This document shows positions 27,764 through 36,277 of a DNA stretch of 62,803 bases, one piece after another. The DNA is taken from contig JAKSLN010000002.1 of the NCBI GenBank assembly GCA_024401165.1, positions 1-62,803 on the forward strand, given 5' to 3'. The stretch comes from Bacteroidaceae bacterium. GTDB taxonomy: Bacteria > Bacteroidota > Bacteroidia > Bacteroidales > Bacteroidaceae. The notes under the pieces are model-generated. The model was not told the DNA's origin and did no database searches. It saw only the letters and a list, made by a program, of their open reading frames with translations. Numbering within the stretch: position 1 is the stretch's first letter; every line of letters starts with the position of its first letter. The translations under genes were made by a program, and so were the position numbers.

Positions 27764-30631
27764 TTAGTTTTCCCAGTCGAAATTGAGCACCTTTACTTTG
27801 CCACCCTTAGCCTTTGTTGCATAGTTGAATACAGCAAAGCGTGTTCCGGTGAAGAAACGCTGATAGTCGAAGCGCATCTTGAAGTCACCACCCAATTGTT
27901 CAAAGTTCTTGCCATCGAAACTGTAGTAGAAGTTGGCAATGTCCTTGCCACGGTTGAAGTCGCCCGTTATCTTGAGCCAGATCTTCTTCTTGCCAGTGAT
28001 GTCGATGCGGGCTGTCTCGTTCACCTGGTTACCGGTCACCTTCTTCTGGCGGTCCAGCTGTACATGCTCGTCGGTCAGTACGAGGGCAGATGCGCTTCCA
28101 TCCTTGCAGATGGTCATGAGGCCAGCGTCGCCGTTCAGGGCGGAGAAGCCAGCGCGGTCGCCATCCTTCATGCCACTAATGTCAAGGCAGACGGCATCCT
28201 CGCAGGTAGGACCGAACATACGCCATGTCAAGGTGTTGCGAGCCATGAAGATATTCTCTGACAGCTGACCCGTGCGCAGCTCCAGCTCCTTCTTCTTGGC
28301 GTTATAGGTATAAGCCTTGTTATCGGGATTGTGGTTCCACTGGCGGTCGAGCGTCACGGTTGCTACTTCAACCGAGGGTGTCACGTGGCCTGCCTCGTCA
28401 CCAATCATAGGCCAGCCGTCTACCCAGCGAACGGGGCTCACGGTCAGGATGCGTCCTACGCCACCACGGTCCTGGAAGATGACGCCATGCCACTTGCCGT
28501 CGGGTCCGTCAACTACGGTACCCTGCCCCACGTTGCCAATCTGGTCGAAGTTGTCGAACAGGATGACCTTCTTCTCCCAACGACCACGATGCAGATCCTT
28601 GGTGCGGTATGCCAACTGCGAACGGCCCGTGCGTGGCCAAGAAATCATGCTCAGGTAGTAATAACCGTTGTGCTTGAAGACGCGGCTACCCTCCAGAAGT
28701 CCGTTGTCTTCCTCGTCTTGTACGGTAAGATGACGCTTGAAGCCACCCTCCTTCTCCTTGCTCAGGTCACCTTCCAGCTCGGTGATGTCCACACTTCCGC
28801 TTCCGCTGAAGATGTACACGCGATCGTCGTCGTCGAAGAAGAGCGAAGCATCATGGTAGAAACCCTTCAGGTGGCTATGCAGCTTCCAACCCTTGGTAGG
28901 ATCAGTAGTGCTGTATATCCAGCTACCCTCAACGCCGTTTGTCACGAACAAGGCATAGAAAGTGCCCTTGTGGTAGCGAAGAGAAGTAGCCCACTGGCCC
29001 TGTCCGTACTTGGTGCCTCCCTGCAGGTCGTAGGCAGGTGTGTCCTTCAGTTCGGGGAAGAGGTAGCTGATGGTCTCCCAATGGATGAGGTCCTTACTGC
29101 GCATGATGGGAGCGCCTGGCATGAAGAACATGGTGGTGGTCACCATATAATAATACTCACCCACACGGATGACGTCGGGATCGGGATAGTCAGCCCACAG
29201 CATGGGATTGCGAGCCGCATACTTGTCGTGATTGGGAGCCAACTGCCACCAGTCCAGATTCATCAGCTTACGACCCTTCATGCCGCTGAAGGTGATGAAC
29301 ACCTCGTGCTTGCCTGTAGGCAACTCGATAAGGTCGCTCGACAGTACCTGGAACTTCTCCCAGCCACCGGTTGCGCCAACCTCAAGCTTCGCAAACACCT
29401 TACCCTTCAATGAGTCGAGGCGCATCTCCATAATGCCACCTACCATACCGCTGCTCACACGAGCATGCAACTGCATATCGGTAGTGTTGAACATACGGTG
29501 CTTGGGGTCCTTGATGATGTCGAAGTCCACCTCACTCAGGCGAATCCAGTCGCCATGCTGAATGTCGCTCACGAAGACGCCATCAGCGTCGGTCCACTCA
29601 GAGCGCACACCATACGAGAAGGCCATCGTTTCACCTTCCACACGCTCGTAGGGGTTCAGCGTGCCGATGGGTTTCACGCCTTCGCGGGTAGGCTTTATCT
29701 CGGGAATGGTACCATCAGCATTATAGGTAAACTCCTCAACCGAAGCCGAGCGGGCAAAGCCACCGCCACCGGGCAGCCAACCCGTATGGTAGAAGAAATA
29801 GCTGTGCCCCTTGAAGTCGATGATACCGCTATGGTTGGTGAACGACTGCGTATCGTTCGTCTGCTTCATGATGGTGCCGCCATAGGTCCAGGGGCCGGTG
29901 GGAGTCTTGGCCATACTGTAGGCCATGTGCTCGGGCACGCCGCCAGCTGCGTACATCATGTAATACTTGCCGTTACGCTTGTAGCCCCAGGGACCCTCGG
30001 TATATCGGTCCTCCTTGGGAGTCTCCAGTACCTCTGGTTCACCGTCCAAGGTTATCATGTCTTCCTTCAGCTTTACGTGATAGAGCTTGGGGTTACCCCA
30101 GTAGAGGTGTGCCTGACCGTCGTCGTCGATGAAGACGGTAGGGTCGATGTGATCCCAGCTGCCATTCTCAAAAAGCGCATGTCCCAACGCATCCTTAAAG
30201 GGGCCATAGGGAGTATCGCCCACAGCCACACCGATGGCCATGCCGCCGCTCTTCGTCGAATGAACAGGAACATAGAGGTAGTACTTGCCATTGCGAGCTA
30301 TACACTGAGGAGCCCAGGCACGGTCGTCGGCCCAGTCAAAAGAGGCTAAACTCAGGGGACTACCATGGTCGGTCCAGTTCACCATGTCGCTAGTCGAGAA
30401 CACGCGCCAGTCGTACATCCAGAAGAAGTCGGCACCTGCCTCGTCATGCCCGGTGTAGACATACAAGCGGTCGCCATCTACCATTGGTGCAGGATCGGTT
30501 GAGTAACAAGTTTGAACAATTGGGTTGCGCTGGAACTGACTATCTTCTCCAGGCAGTTTCTTTGGCTTCTGCTGCGCCACGACACTCTGAGAGGCCACAA
30601 TTAGGGCAGCTACGGTTAGGATCTTTTTCAT
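27764..30631 (-). CDS. Tandem GH43 enzyme (GH43-CBM6-like-GH43)
   Basis: A 955-residue secreted protein and first gene of the xylan operon. The first GH43 propeller (about 30-325) starts with STDPAPMVDGDRLYVYTGHD and includes SWDHIDPTVFIDDDG and TEGPWGYKRNGKYYM. A CBM6-like beta-sandwich follows (about 330-470, ERVEGETMAFSYG, MNLDWWQL). The second GH43 (about 485-780) begins MLWADYPDPDVIRVGEYYYMV and is followed by a concanavalin-like C-terminal domain. As I recall, tandem GH43 proteins of this kind in Bacteroidetes act on arabinoxylan side chains and xylo-oligosaccharides. No sorting tail is visible, so a periplasmic location is possible. Confidence 0.9.
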   Translation of the reverse strand: MKKILTVAALIVASQSVVAQQKPKKLPGEDSQFQRNPIVQTCYSTDPAPMVDGDRLYVYTGHDEAGADFFWMYDWRVFSTSDMVNWTDHGSPLSLASFDWADDRAWAPQCIARNGKYYLYVPVHSTKSGGMAIGVAVGDTPYGPFKDALGHALFENGSWDHIDPTVFIDDDGQAHLYWGNPKLYHVKLKEDMITLDGEPEVLETPKEDRYTEGPWGYKRNGKYYMMYAAGGVPEHMAYSMAKTPTGPWTYGGTIMKQTNDTQSFTNHSGIIDFKGHSYFFYHTGWLPGGGGFARSASVEEFTYNADGTIPEIKPTREGVKPIGTLNPYERVEGETMAFSYGVRSEWTDADGVFVSDIQHGDWIRLSEVDFDIIKDPKHRMFNTTDMQLHARVSSGMVGGIMEMRLDSLKGKVFAKLEVGATGGWEKFQVLSSDLIELPTGKHEVFITFSGMKGRKLMNLDWWQLAPNHDKYAARNPMLWADYPDPDVIRVGEYYYMVTTTMFFMPGAPIMRSKDLIHWETISYLFPELKDTPAYDLQGGTKYGQGQWATSLRYHKGTFYALFVTNGVEGSWIYSTTDPTKGWKLHSHLKGFYHDASLFFDDDDRVYIFSGSGSVDITELEGDLSKEKEGGFKRHLTVQDEEDNGLLEGSRVFKHNGYYYLSMISWPRTGRSQLAYRTKDLHRGRWEKKVILFDNFDQIGNVGQGTVVDGPDGKWHGVIFQDRGGVGRILTVSPVRWVDGWPMIGDEAGHVTPSVEVATVTLDRQWNHNPDNKAYTYNAKKKELELRTGQLSENIFMARNTLTWRMFGPTCEDAVCLDISGMKDGDRAGFSALNGDAGLMTICKDGSASALVLTDEHVQLDRQKKVTGNQVNETARIDITGKKKIWLKITGDFNRGKDIANFYYSFDGKNFEQLGGDFKMRFDYQRFFTGTRFAVFNYATKAKGGKVKVLNFDWEN

Positions 30632-30664
30632 TGATATCGTTCGTTTGTATTAGTTATCGCATCC

Positions 30665-30680
30665 AACAACCGAAGTTGTT
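30665..30680 (-). other. UUCG tetraloop hairpin in the xylan-operon leader
   Basis: On the minus strand AACAAC-UUCG-GUUGUU forms a six-pair stem with the very stable cUUCGg loop. It lies about 9 bases downstream of the -7 box, so near the mRNA 5' end. It could protect the transcript. Confidence 0.5.
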
Positions 30681-30688
30681 CAATTTTG

Positions 30689-30696
30689 CAAATTTA
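30689..30696 (-). promoter_or_regulatory. -7 box of the xylan operon promoter
   Basis: TAAATTTG on the minus strand lies 57 bp before the start of the tandem GH43 gene. No good -33 element is seen, which would fit activator-dependent transcription by the HTCS. Confidence 0.55.
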
Positions 30697-30771
30697 ACAC
30701 AAAAAAACGACAATCCCTATATTTTTTTTGTTTTTCCTCTTAAAAATAGATTAAATTGCAAGAAACACGTC

Positions 30772-32427
30772 CTACTTGCGCTCTAATTCCTGCAAGTTCT
30801 CGAGTCGGCGGGTTTCAAGGAACTCATATACACCACACAAATGCTCACGGACTCGCTGGTTGCCAAACTCATAGACTTTTGTACAAAGCCCGTCCAGAAA
30901 GTCACGGTCGTGGGAAACACAGATGAGTGTGCCGTCGAAGTCCTGAAGTGCCTGCTTGAGCACATCCTTAGTCTTGATATCCAGGTGGTTGGTCGGCTCG
31001 TCAAGAATGAGCAGGTTGACTGGTTCGAGCAATAGTTTCAGGATGGCAAGTCGAGTCTTCTCTCCACCACTTAGCACTTTGACCTTCTTGGTCGATGCTT
31101 CACCACCGAACATGAATGCGCCAAGCAGATCGGTTATCTTCTTACGAATCTCTCCCTTGGCAATCTGGTCGATGGTTTCGAAAACGGAAAGTTCCTCGTC
31201 CAAGAGAGAGGCTTGGTTCTGAGCAAAATAAGCTATCTGTACGTTGTGACCAATCTGAATTTCGCCATCGTGCTCGAGTTCACCCATTATGCACTTGACA
31301 AGTGTAGACTTGCCTTCGCCGTTTCGTCCTACAAATGCCACCTTATCACCTCGTTCAATGGTGAGCGAACAATTCTTGAAGATAGTCTTATTGACTGACG
31401 GATCATGGCGAGAAGGAAAAGTCTTTCCTACCCCATCCATGATAACAGGATAATTGCCGCTACGTGGGGCTGGAGGGAATTTCAGACGCAAGCGTGAAGT
31501 GTCTTCCTCATCGACCTCGACAAGTTCCAGTTTTTCGAGCATCTTGACTTTGCTCTGCACCTGAAATGTCTTAGAATACGTTCCCTTGAACCGTTCAATG
31601 AAGTCCTTCGTCTCAGCAATCATTTTCTGCTGCTCTTCATACTGCTTCTGCTGCTGCGCTCTTCGCTCAGCACGCAATTCCAGATATTGTGAGTAGGGAA
31701 CCTTATAGTCGTAGATGCGCCCCATGGTAACCTCGATGGTGCGGGTTGTGATGTTGTCGACAAACTTCTTATCATGGGAGATAACAACGACGGCCTTGCC
31801 ATTCTGTACCAAGAATTCCTCGAGCCAGCCGATGGACTCGATGTCGAGGTGATTGGTCGGCTCGTCGAGGAGCAGTACGTCGGGGTTCTTTAGCAGCAGT
31901 TTAGCCAACTCGATGCGCATGCGCCACCCTCCGGAGAACTCACTCGTCTGGCGGTCGAAGTCGGTGCGCTCAAACCCGAGTCCAAGGAGGGTCTTCTCAA
32001 CGTCTTCCTCAAAATGGGTCATATCGATGGAATAGAACTTTTCGCTCATCGCCGCCACCTTGTCTATCAAGTCGAGGTACTCCTGGCTATCATAGTCGGT
32101 GCGCACAGTCAGTTGGTGGTTGATTGCGTCGATCTCTGCCTCCATCTCGCGCAAGTGGGCAAAGGCCTGGGACGTCTCTTCGAAAACGGTGCGTCCATCC
32201 TCTGTCATGAGGTGTTGGGGAAGGTAGGCAATGACGGTATCCTTTGGGGCAGAGATGCTACCGCGCGTGGGTTTCCTCACACCAGCCAGAATCTTCAGCA
32301 ACGTGCTTTTTCCTGCACCGTTCTTGCCCATTAAGGCAATTCGGTCACCCTCATTGATTACAAAACTAATGTTACTGAATAGCGTATCGCCGCCAAACTC
32401 GACTGCCAGACCGTCTACGGATACCAT
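30772..32427 (-). CDS. ABC-F family ATPase (ribosome-associated type)
   Basis: A 551-residue cytoplasmic protein with two ABC cassettes and no membrane segments. Walker A motifs are GKNGAGKSTLLK and GRNGEGKSTLVK; signatures are FSGGWRMRIELAK and LSGGEKTRLAILK; Walker B regions are LLLDEPTNHLDIES and LILDEPTNHLDIKT. A charged helical linker of about 80 residues, typical of ABC-F, joins them. Such proteins act on stalled or antibiotic-bound ribosomes or on translation start. No antibiotic-specific long linker is apparent, so a housekeeping role is more likely. It is the last gene of the spoT-GH31 group, 39 bp after the membrane protein gene. Confidence 0.92.
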   Translation of the reverse strand: MVSVDGLAVEFGGDTLFSNISFVINEGDRIALMGKNGAGKSTLLKILAGVRKPTRGSISAPKDTVIAYLPQHLMTEDGRTVFEETSQAFAHLREMEAEIDAINHQLTVRTDYDSQEYLDLIDKVAAMSEKFYSIDMTHFEEDVEKTLLGLGFERTDFDRQTSEFSGGWRMRIELAKLLLKNPDVLLLDEPTNHLDIESIGWLEEFLVQNGKAVVVISHDKKFVDNITTRTIEVTMGRIYDYKVPYSQYLELRAERRAQQQKQYEEQQKMIAETKDFIERFKGTYSKTFQVQSKVKMLEKLELVEVDEEDTSRLRLKFPPAPRSGNYPVIMDGVGKTFPSRHDPSVNKTIFKNCSLTIERGDKVAFVGRNGEGKSTLVKCIMGELEHDGEIQIGHNVQIAYFAQNQASLLDEELSVFETIDQIAKGEIRKKITDLLGAFMFGGEASTKKVKVLSGGEKTRLAILKLLLEPVNLLILDEPTNHLDIKTKDVLKQALQDFDGTLICVSHDRDFLDGLCTKVYEFGNQRVREHLCGVYEFLETRRLENLQELERK

Positions 32428-32466
32428 TTAGATAGAAAATTAAATTAAAGATTAAGAACTGGCCAC

Positions 32467-33159
32467 TTACTTCAAGCTGCTGACGTAGTTAATGAACGAC
32501 ATGGCCAGATGGAAGAACAGCAGGAACGTGGTGATGTTCACATAGGCTTGCAAGTTCTGGCCGCCCAAAAGGGTGATGAAGATGGCAGCGATGCCTGTGC
32601 AACCCAGTCCAAGAACACTACTGAAGATGAAACGTGAGAAACTCTGCACGTCAACCTCGGTCTCGCCAGCAACGATGTCGGACACTTGATGGTAGCGGCG
32701 GATGAAGGCTACAAAGATGCGCGAACATGATATCAGACACATGGCCCCTCCTAAGGTGAGTAAGATTTTGCTTGCCACGCCATAAGTAAAGAGGGCAGAA
32801 ACCCAAAGGCATACGGACGTAGCAACCCACAGGCAGAAGTGTGTCCACCTTACCTTGTTGTTGTCGTAGGACGAATCGAGCAAGGGGATGTAAACGAACG
32901 AGAAGAGGATGCCAACAAGGAAATAGGAGGTGATGTCGAGTGCTATGCCTACAGATGGTTGGTGGGCACGAAAACCGTACAGCATGTGCAGCGTCCCGTT
33001 GATGCCAAGGATGAGGAAGGCAAAGGCCAGATAGACACGCGAACGGCGGAGGTCACGATCTTCCTGGAATGCAACCGACCTAAAGCTGACCATCGTAAAA
33101 AATAGTGTGTAGAGCACCACGGTGAAGGACACAAGACTGACACTATAAAAGTCGAACAT
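32467..33159 (-). CDS. Multi-pass membrane protein of unknown function
   Basis: A 230-residue protein with about seven hydrophobic helices and a short charged cytosolic loop (SRVAFQEDRDLRRSR-like near residue 30). I recognise no transporter signature. The helix pattern recalls the membrane part of some Bacteroidales membrane-anchored regulators, but no DNA-binding or kinase domain is attached. It sits 41 bp after the GH31/PA14 gene and 39 bp before the ABC-F gene, so it is probably cotranscribed with both. Confidence 0.6.
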   Translation of the reverse strand: MFDFYSVSLVSFTVVLYTLFFTMVSFRSVAFQEDRDLRRSRVYLAFAFLILGINGTLHMLYGFRAHQPSVGIALDITSYFLVGILFSFVYIPLLDSSYDNNKVRWTHFCLWVATSVCLWVSALFTYGVASKILLTLGGAMCLISCSRIFVAFIRRYHQVSDIVAGETEVDVQSFSRFIFSSVLGLGCTGIAAIFITLLGGQNLQAYVNITTFLLFFHLAMSFINYVSSLK

Positions 33160-33200
33160 ATAAGAATAATGTATATGAAAAACTATGATAACTATTTTCT

Positions 33201-36200
33201 TTACAAACTTACAGAAACGGCCTTGCCGTTGTAGCGGACCTCCTTACCAGCAGCCTCGGGGTCGTATGCCTGTGCCTTATCCTTGCCACAAACAACAACC
33301 GTGAAAGTGCGTTCTTTCAGCATGCCAGGGAATTCACCCTTGCGCTCGCCAATGGTGAGCGTCTTGCTGGCGTCATCGAAGGTAATGGGGATATTAGCAT
33401 AGCGACCTGCCTCATAACCATAGTTTGTACCTTCATCTTCGTAGAGATTGAACTGTCCGTCAGCGCCCTCATAGACATAGAGACGTATGTTTTCGGCCTT
33501 TTGCTGCTGGGTGTACTCGATGGCAGGACCGAAGGGGATGATGCTTCCAGCACGAACATAGAGAGGAATGTGTTCATAGGGAGCGGGCACGGTCTTTGTC
33601 TCACCACCGACAGAAGCAACCTCGCCTGTGTAGAAGTCATACCAGACATTGTCCTTGGGGAAGTAAACCTCACGACTGCGGGTCTTGTAAGTATAAACGG
33701 GATTGACCATGATGGCAGGGCCGAACATAAACTGATAACCAATGTTACGAACCGCATGGTCGGCAGCAAAGTCCATGATGAGGGGACGCATGATGGTGTA
33801 GTCGTTAAAGTGTACATCGGCTGCTAAAGAGTAGATGTAGGGAAGGAGGCGATAGCGAAGCTCCAGACACGCCTTGATGACACTATAGGCAGGATGTCCT
33901 TCAGGAGCAATGTTCCAGGGCTCGCGGAAGGGGAACTGTCCATGCGTACGGTACATGGGAGCCCACATACCAAACTGATGCCATCGCACGTTGAGTTCGC
34001 GCCAATCCTTAAGGTCCGCATTCTCCACACCGGTTGCATCATAGAGGCGCTGCGCACCCTCGTAGCGCTTTTCAACCGAAAATCCACCGATATCCTGACT
34101 CCAATAAGGAACACCCGAGATAGAGAAATTCAGACCAGCAGTGATCTGAGCCTTCATGTCCTCCCAACGGGTACCGATATCACCCGACCAGGTTGCGGTT
34201 GAGTAGCGCTGCTCTGCGGCAAAACCATTGCGGGTAAGCAAGAATACACGCTTGTTGTTGGGAGAGAACTGATTGCCAAAACCGCGATCATCCCACTTGG
34301 AATTCGCCTGCAGCCACTCGGGAGTGGGGACTTCGATTTCCTTGTTATTACTTTTTGCGCTCTCATTCTCAATGGCAGTTTCATAACCACGCTGCCCGTC
34401 GTAGATAGCCTCTGCATTGACAATGCTGTAGGCGTTAAAGAACTCGTCAGACGAACCATACTCGGTGGGACCGCAAAGCATCTTACGATACTCCATGTCC
34501 GTACAGTCGCGCACATTGGGTTCAGAGGCATCCATCCACCAAGCATCCATGCCGATGGTGCCCAGTTTCTCATAGAGCTGGCGCCAGAAGATCTTGCGAG
34601 CCTCTGGTGCATAAGCATCATAGAAGGCATATTTGAAACCGAGCCAGTCGTACATCGAGTCCTTGACTGTCTGCTGATAGATGTAGCCCTTATCGAGCAA
34701 CTCCTTGTAGTTATCTACCGTAAGGTAATACTTGGGCCAGCACGAAATCATGATCTTAGCATGATTCTGATGTATCGTGTCAATCATGCCCTTGGGGTCG
34801 CAGAAACGCGTGGGGTCGAACTCAAAAGCACCCCACGAGTCAGGAGTCCAGTAGTTCCAGTCCATCACGATATTGTCGATGGGCAGATGACGTTCACGGA
34901 AACCAGACAGTGCATCCAGAATTTCAGATTGTGTCTTGTATCGCTCACGCGACTGCCAATAGCCCAGCAGCCAGTCGGGCATAATCTGTGCCTTGCCCGT
35001 GAGCGTACGGTAACCCGAGATCACCTCGTCGGCATTGTCGCCTGCCATAAAGTAATAGTCAAGTTGCTGCGTCATCTCGCTCCAGAAAGAGAGTTTCTGC
35101 TGTTCTTCGTCTGCAACCGGAGCGTAGGCACGCAGTCCACAATAAGCTTCACCACCATCGGGCGTCCATTCGAGGCGGAACGAATACTGCTTACCCTTTT
35201 CGAGGTTGACGGCAAACTTGCGTGCATTGGGGTTCCAGGCAGTACGCCAGATAGTCTGGTCGTTGCTACCGACTCCTGCAACATCTTCCGTATAAACAGA
35301 TTTTCCATCGATGAAGATGCGCTGGTAGCCAGAGTAATAATGTGAGAAACGGTATTCACCCGTCTCCAGGGGTTCAATCGTTCCTTCGTATACGACTGTG
35401 GCATTGTTGAGGTTGAATTTTGGGAGGTTCTTGGCCGACTTGAGGTTCTCAAAATAGAGCGAGTCCTCACGACGGACAAGCGTTTCCTGATCGGGAGCCG
35501 TATAGGTTCCCGTCAAAGCACCCTCCTTGCCATCCTTGTCGACGAGTTTGAATACTTTGTGCAACTGGCTATAGTCATTCGGGTTACCAAAACGGCAAAG
35601 CGAGTAACTATCAAGGAGGATGCCATAGTTATTGGACGACACGATGAACGGGATACTCACCTTAGTGTTGTACTGGAACAGTTCCTCGTTGCGACCTTTA
35701 TAGTTCCACTCGTCGGCCTGATGCTGACCAAGTCCATAGAACGCTTCGTCGGCAGGCGACTCAAATACCTGGCGGATAGACCAGCCTGTGTACGTCTCGT
35801 CCTGACCGTTGGCATGGGTCTGTGTACACTTGTAGGGAGTGAACTGCTTGCCGCCTCCATGCTGCTCATGGACAATGATGTTGTCCAGCGAATCGGCAAA
35901 CCAAACCTCACCCGTCGACGCCAGCACATGCGCTTTGATGGATTTGGTCGAAACGGTGATGGTGTCTCCCTGCTCCGTCACCTCGTATGGTGTCTTCTCT
36001 TTGGGATCAACAATGATAAGACTCTGCTTATCAGCAAACGCATCCTCTGCCGTGGCTGAAACGTGGATGATCTTCTCGCCCATCACCTGCAGACGAACTA
36101 ACTTAGGAGTCTCGTAACCAGCAGAGTCCGCATTGACCGAGTTCTTCACCGTGACGATGATGCCCTGATCCGTTTTCTTATAAACACTATTGCCACAAGA

Positions 36201-36257
36201 AGCAAACAAACCTGCAGCAAAAATCATTGCGATGGAATAAATGTTCTTCATCTTCAT
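33201..36257 (-). CDS. GH31 alpha-xylosidase with PA14 domain, lipoprotein
   Basis: A 1018-residue enzyme. The signal GLFASCGNS has a lipobox-like Cys at residue 21. No acidic patch follows the Cys, so surface export is not signalled and a periplasm-facing lipoprotein is likelier. A PA14 domain (about 250-380, TGEYRFSHYYSGYQRIFIDG) is inserted in the N-terminal region, an arrangement known from GH31 alpha-xylosidases that act on xyloglucan oligosaccharides. The catalytic barrel has NIVMDWNYWTPDSWGAFEFD and the nucleophile Asp 576 in DAWWMDASEP. It starts 20 bp after the spoT-like stop with no promoter box between, an unusual pairing. Substrate specificity is inferred. Confidence 0.9.
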   Translation of the reverse strand: MKMKNIYSIAMIFAAGLFASCGNSVYKKTDQGIIVTVKNSVNADSAGYETPKLVRLQVMGEKIIHVSATAEDAFADKQSLIIVDPKEKTPYEVTEQGDTITVSTKSIKAHVLASTGEVWFADSLDNIIVHEQHGGGKQFTPYKCTQTHANGQDETYTGWSIRQVFESPADEAFYGLGQHQADEWNYKGRNEELFQYNTKVSIPFIVSSNNYGILLDSYSLCRFGNPNDYSQLHKVFKLVDKDGKEGALTGTYTAPDQETLVRREDSLYFENLKSAKNLPKFNLNNATVVYEGTIEPLETGEYRFSHYYSGYQRIFIDGKSVYTEDVAGVGSNDQTIWRTAWNPNARKFAVNLEKGKQYSFRLEWTPDGGEAYCGLRAYAPVADEEQQKLSFWSEMTQQLDYYFMAGDNADEVISGYRTLTGKAQIMPDWLLGYWQSRERYKTQSEILDALSGFRERHLPIDNIVMDWNYWTPDSWGAFEFDPTRFCDPKGMIDTIHQNHAKIMISCWPKYYLTVDNYKELLDKGYIYQQTVKDSMYDWLGFKYAFYDAYAPEARKIFWRQLYEKLGTIGMDAWWMDASEPNVRDCTDMEYRKMLCGPTEYGSSDEFFNAYSIVNAEAIYDGQRGYETAIENESAKSNNKEIEVPTPEWLQANSKWDDRGFGNQFSPNNKRVFLLTRNGFAAEQRYSTATWSGDIGTRWEDMKAQITAGLNFSISGVPYWSQDIGGFSVEKRYEGAQRLYDATGVENADLKDWRELNVRWHQFGMWAPMYRTHGQFPFREPWNIAPEGHPAYSVIKACLELRYRLLPYIYSLAADVHFNDYTIMRPLIMDFAADHAVRNIGYQFMFGPAIMVNPVYTYKTRSREVYFPKDNVWYDFYTGEVASVGGETKTVPAPYEHIPLYVRAGSIIPFGPAIEYTQQQKAENIRLYVYEGADGQFNLYEDEGTNYGYEAGRYANIPITFDDASKTLTIGERKGEFPGMLKERTFTVVVCGKDKAQAYDPEAAGKEVRYNGKAVSVSL

Positions 36258-36277
36258 TATATATAAATAATGTAGGA

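Noticed and set aside
28331-29413. Open frame of 360 codons on the plus strand
   Set aside because: It is antisense to the tandem GH43 gene, with no recognisable domains.
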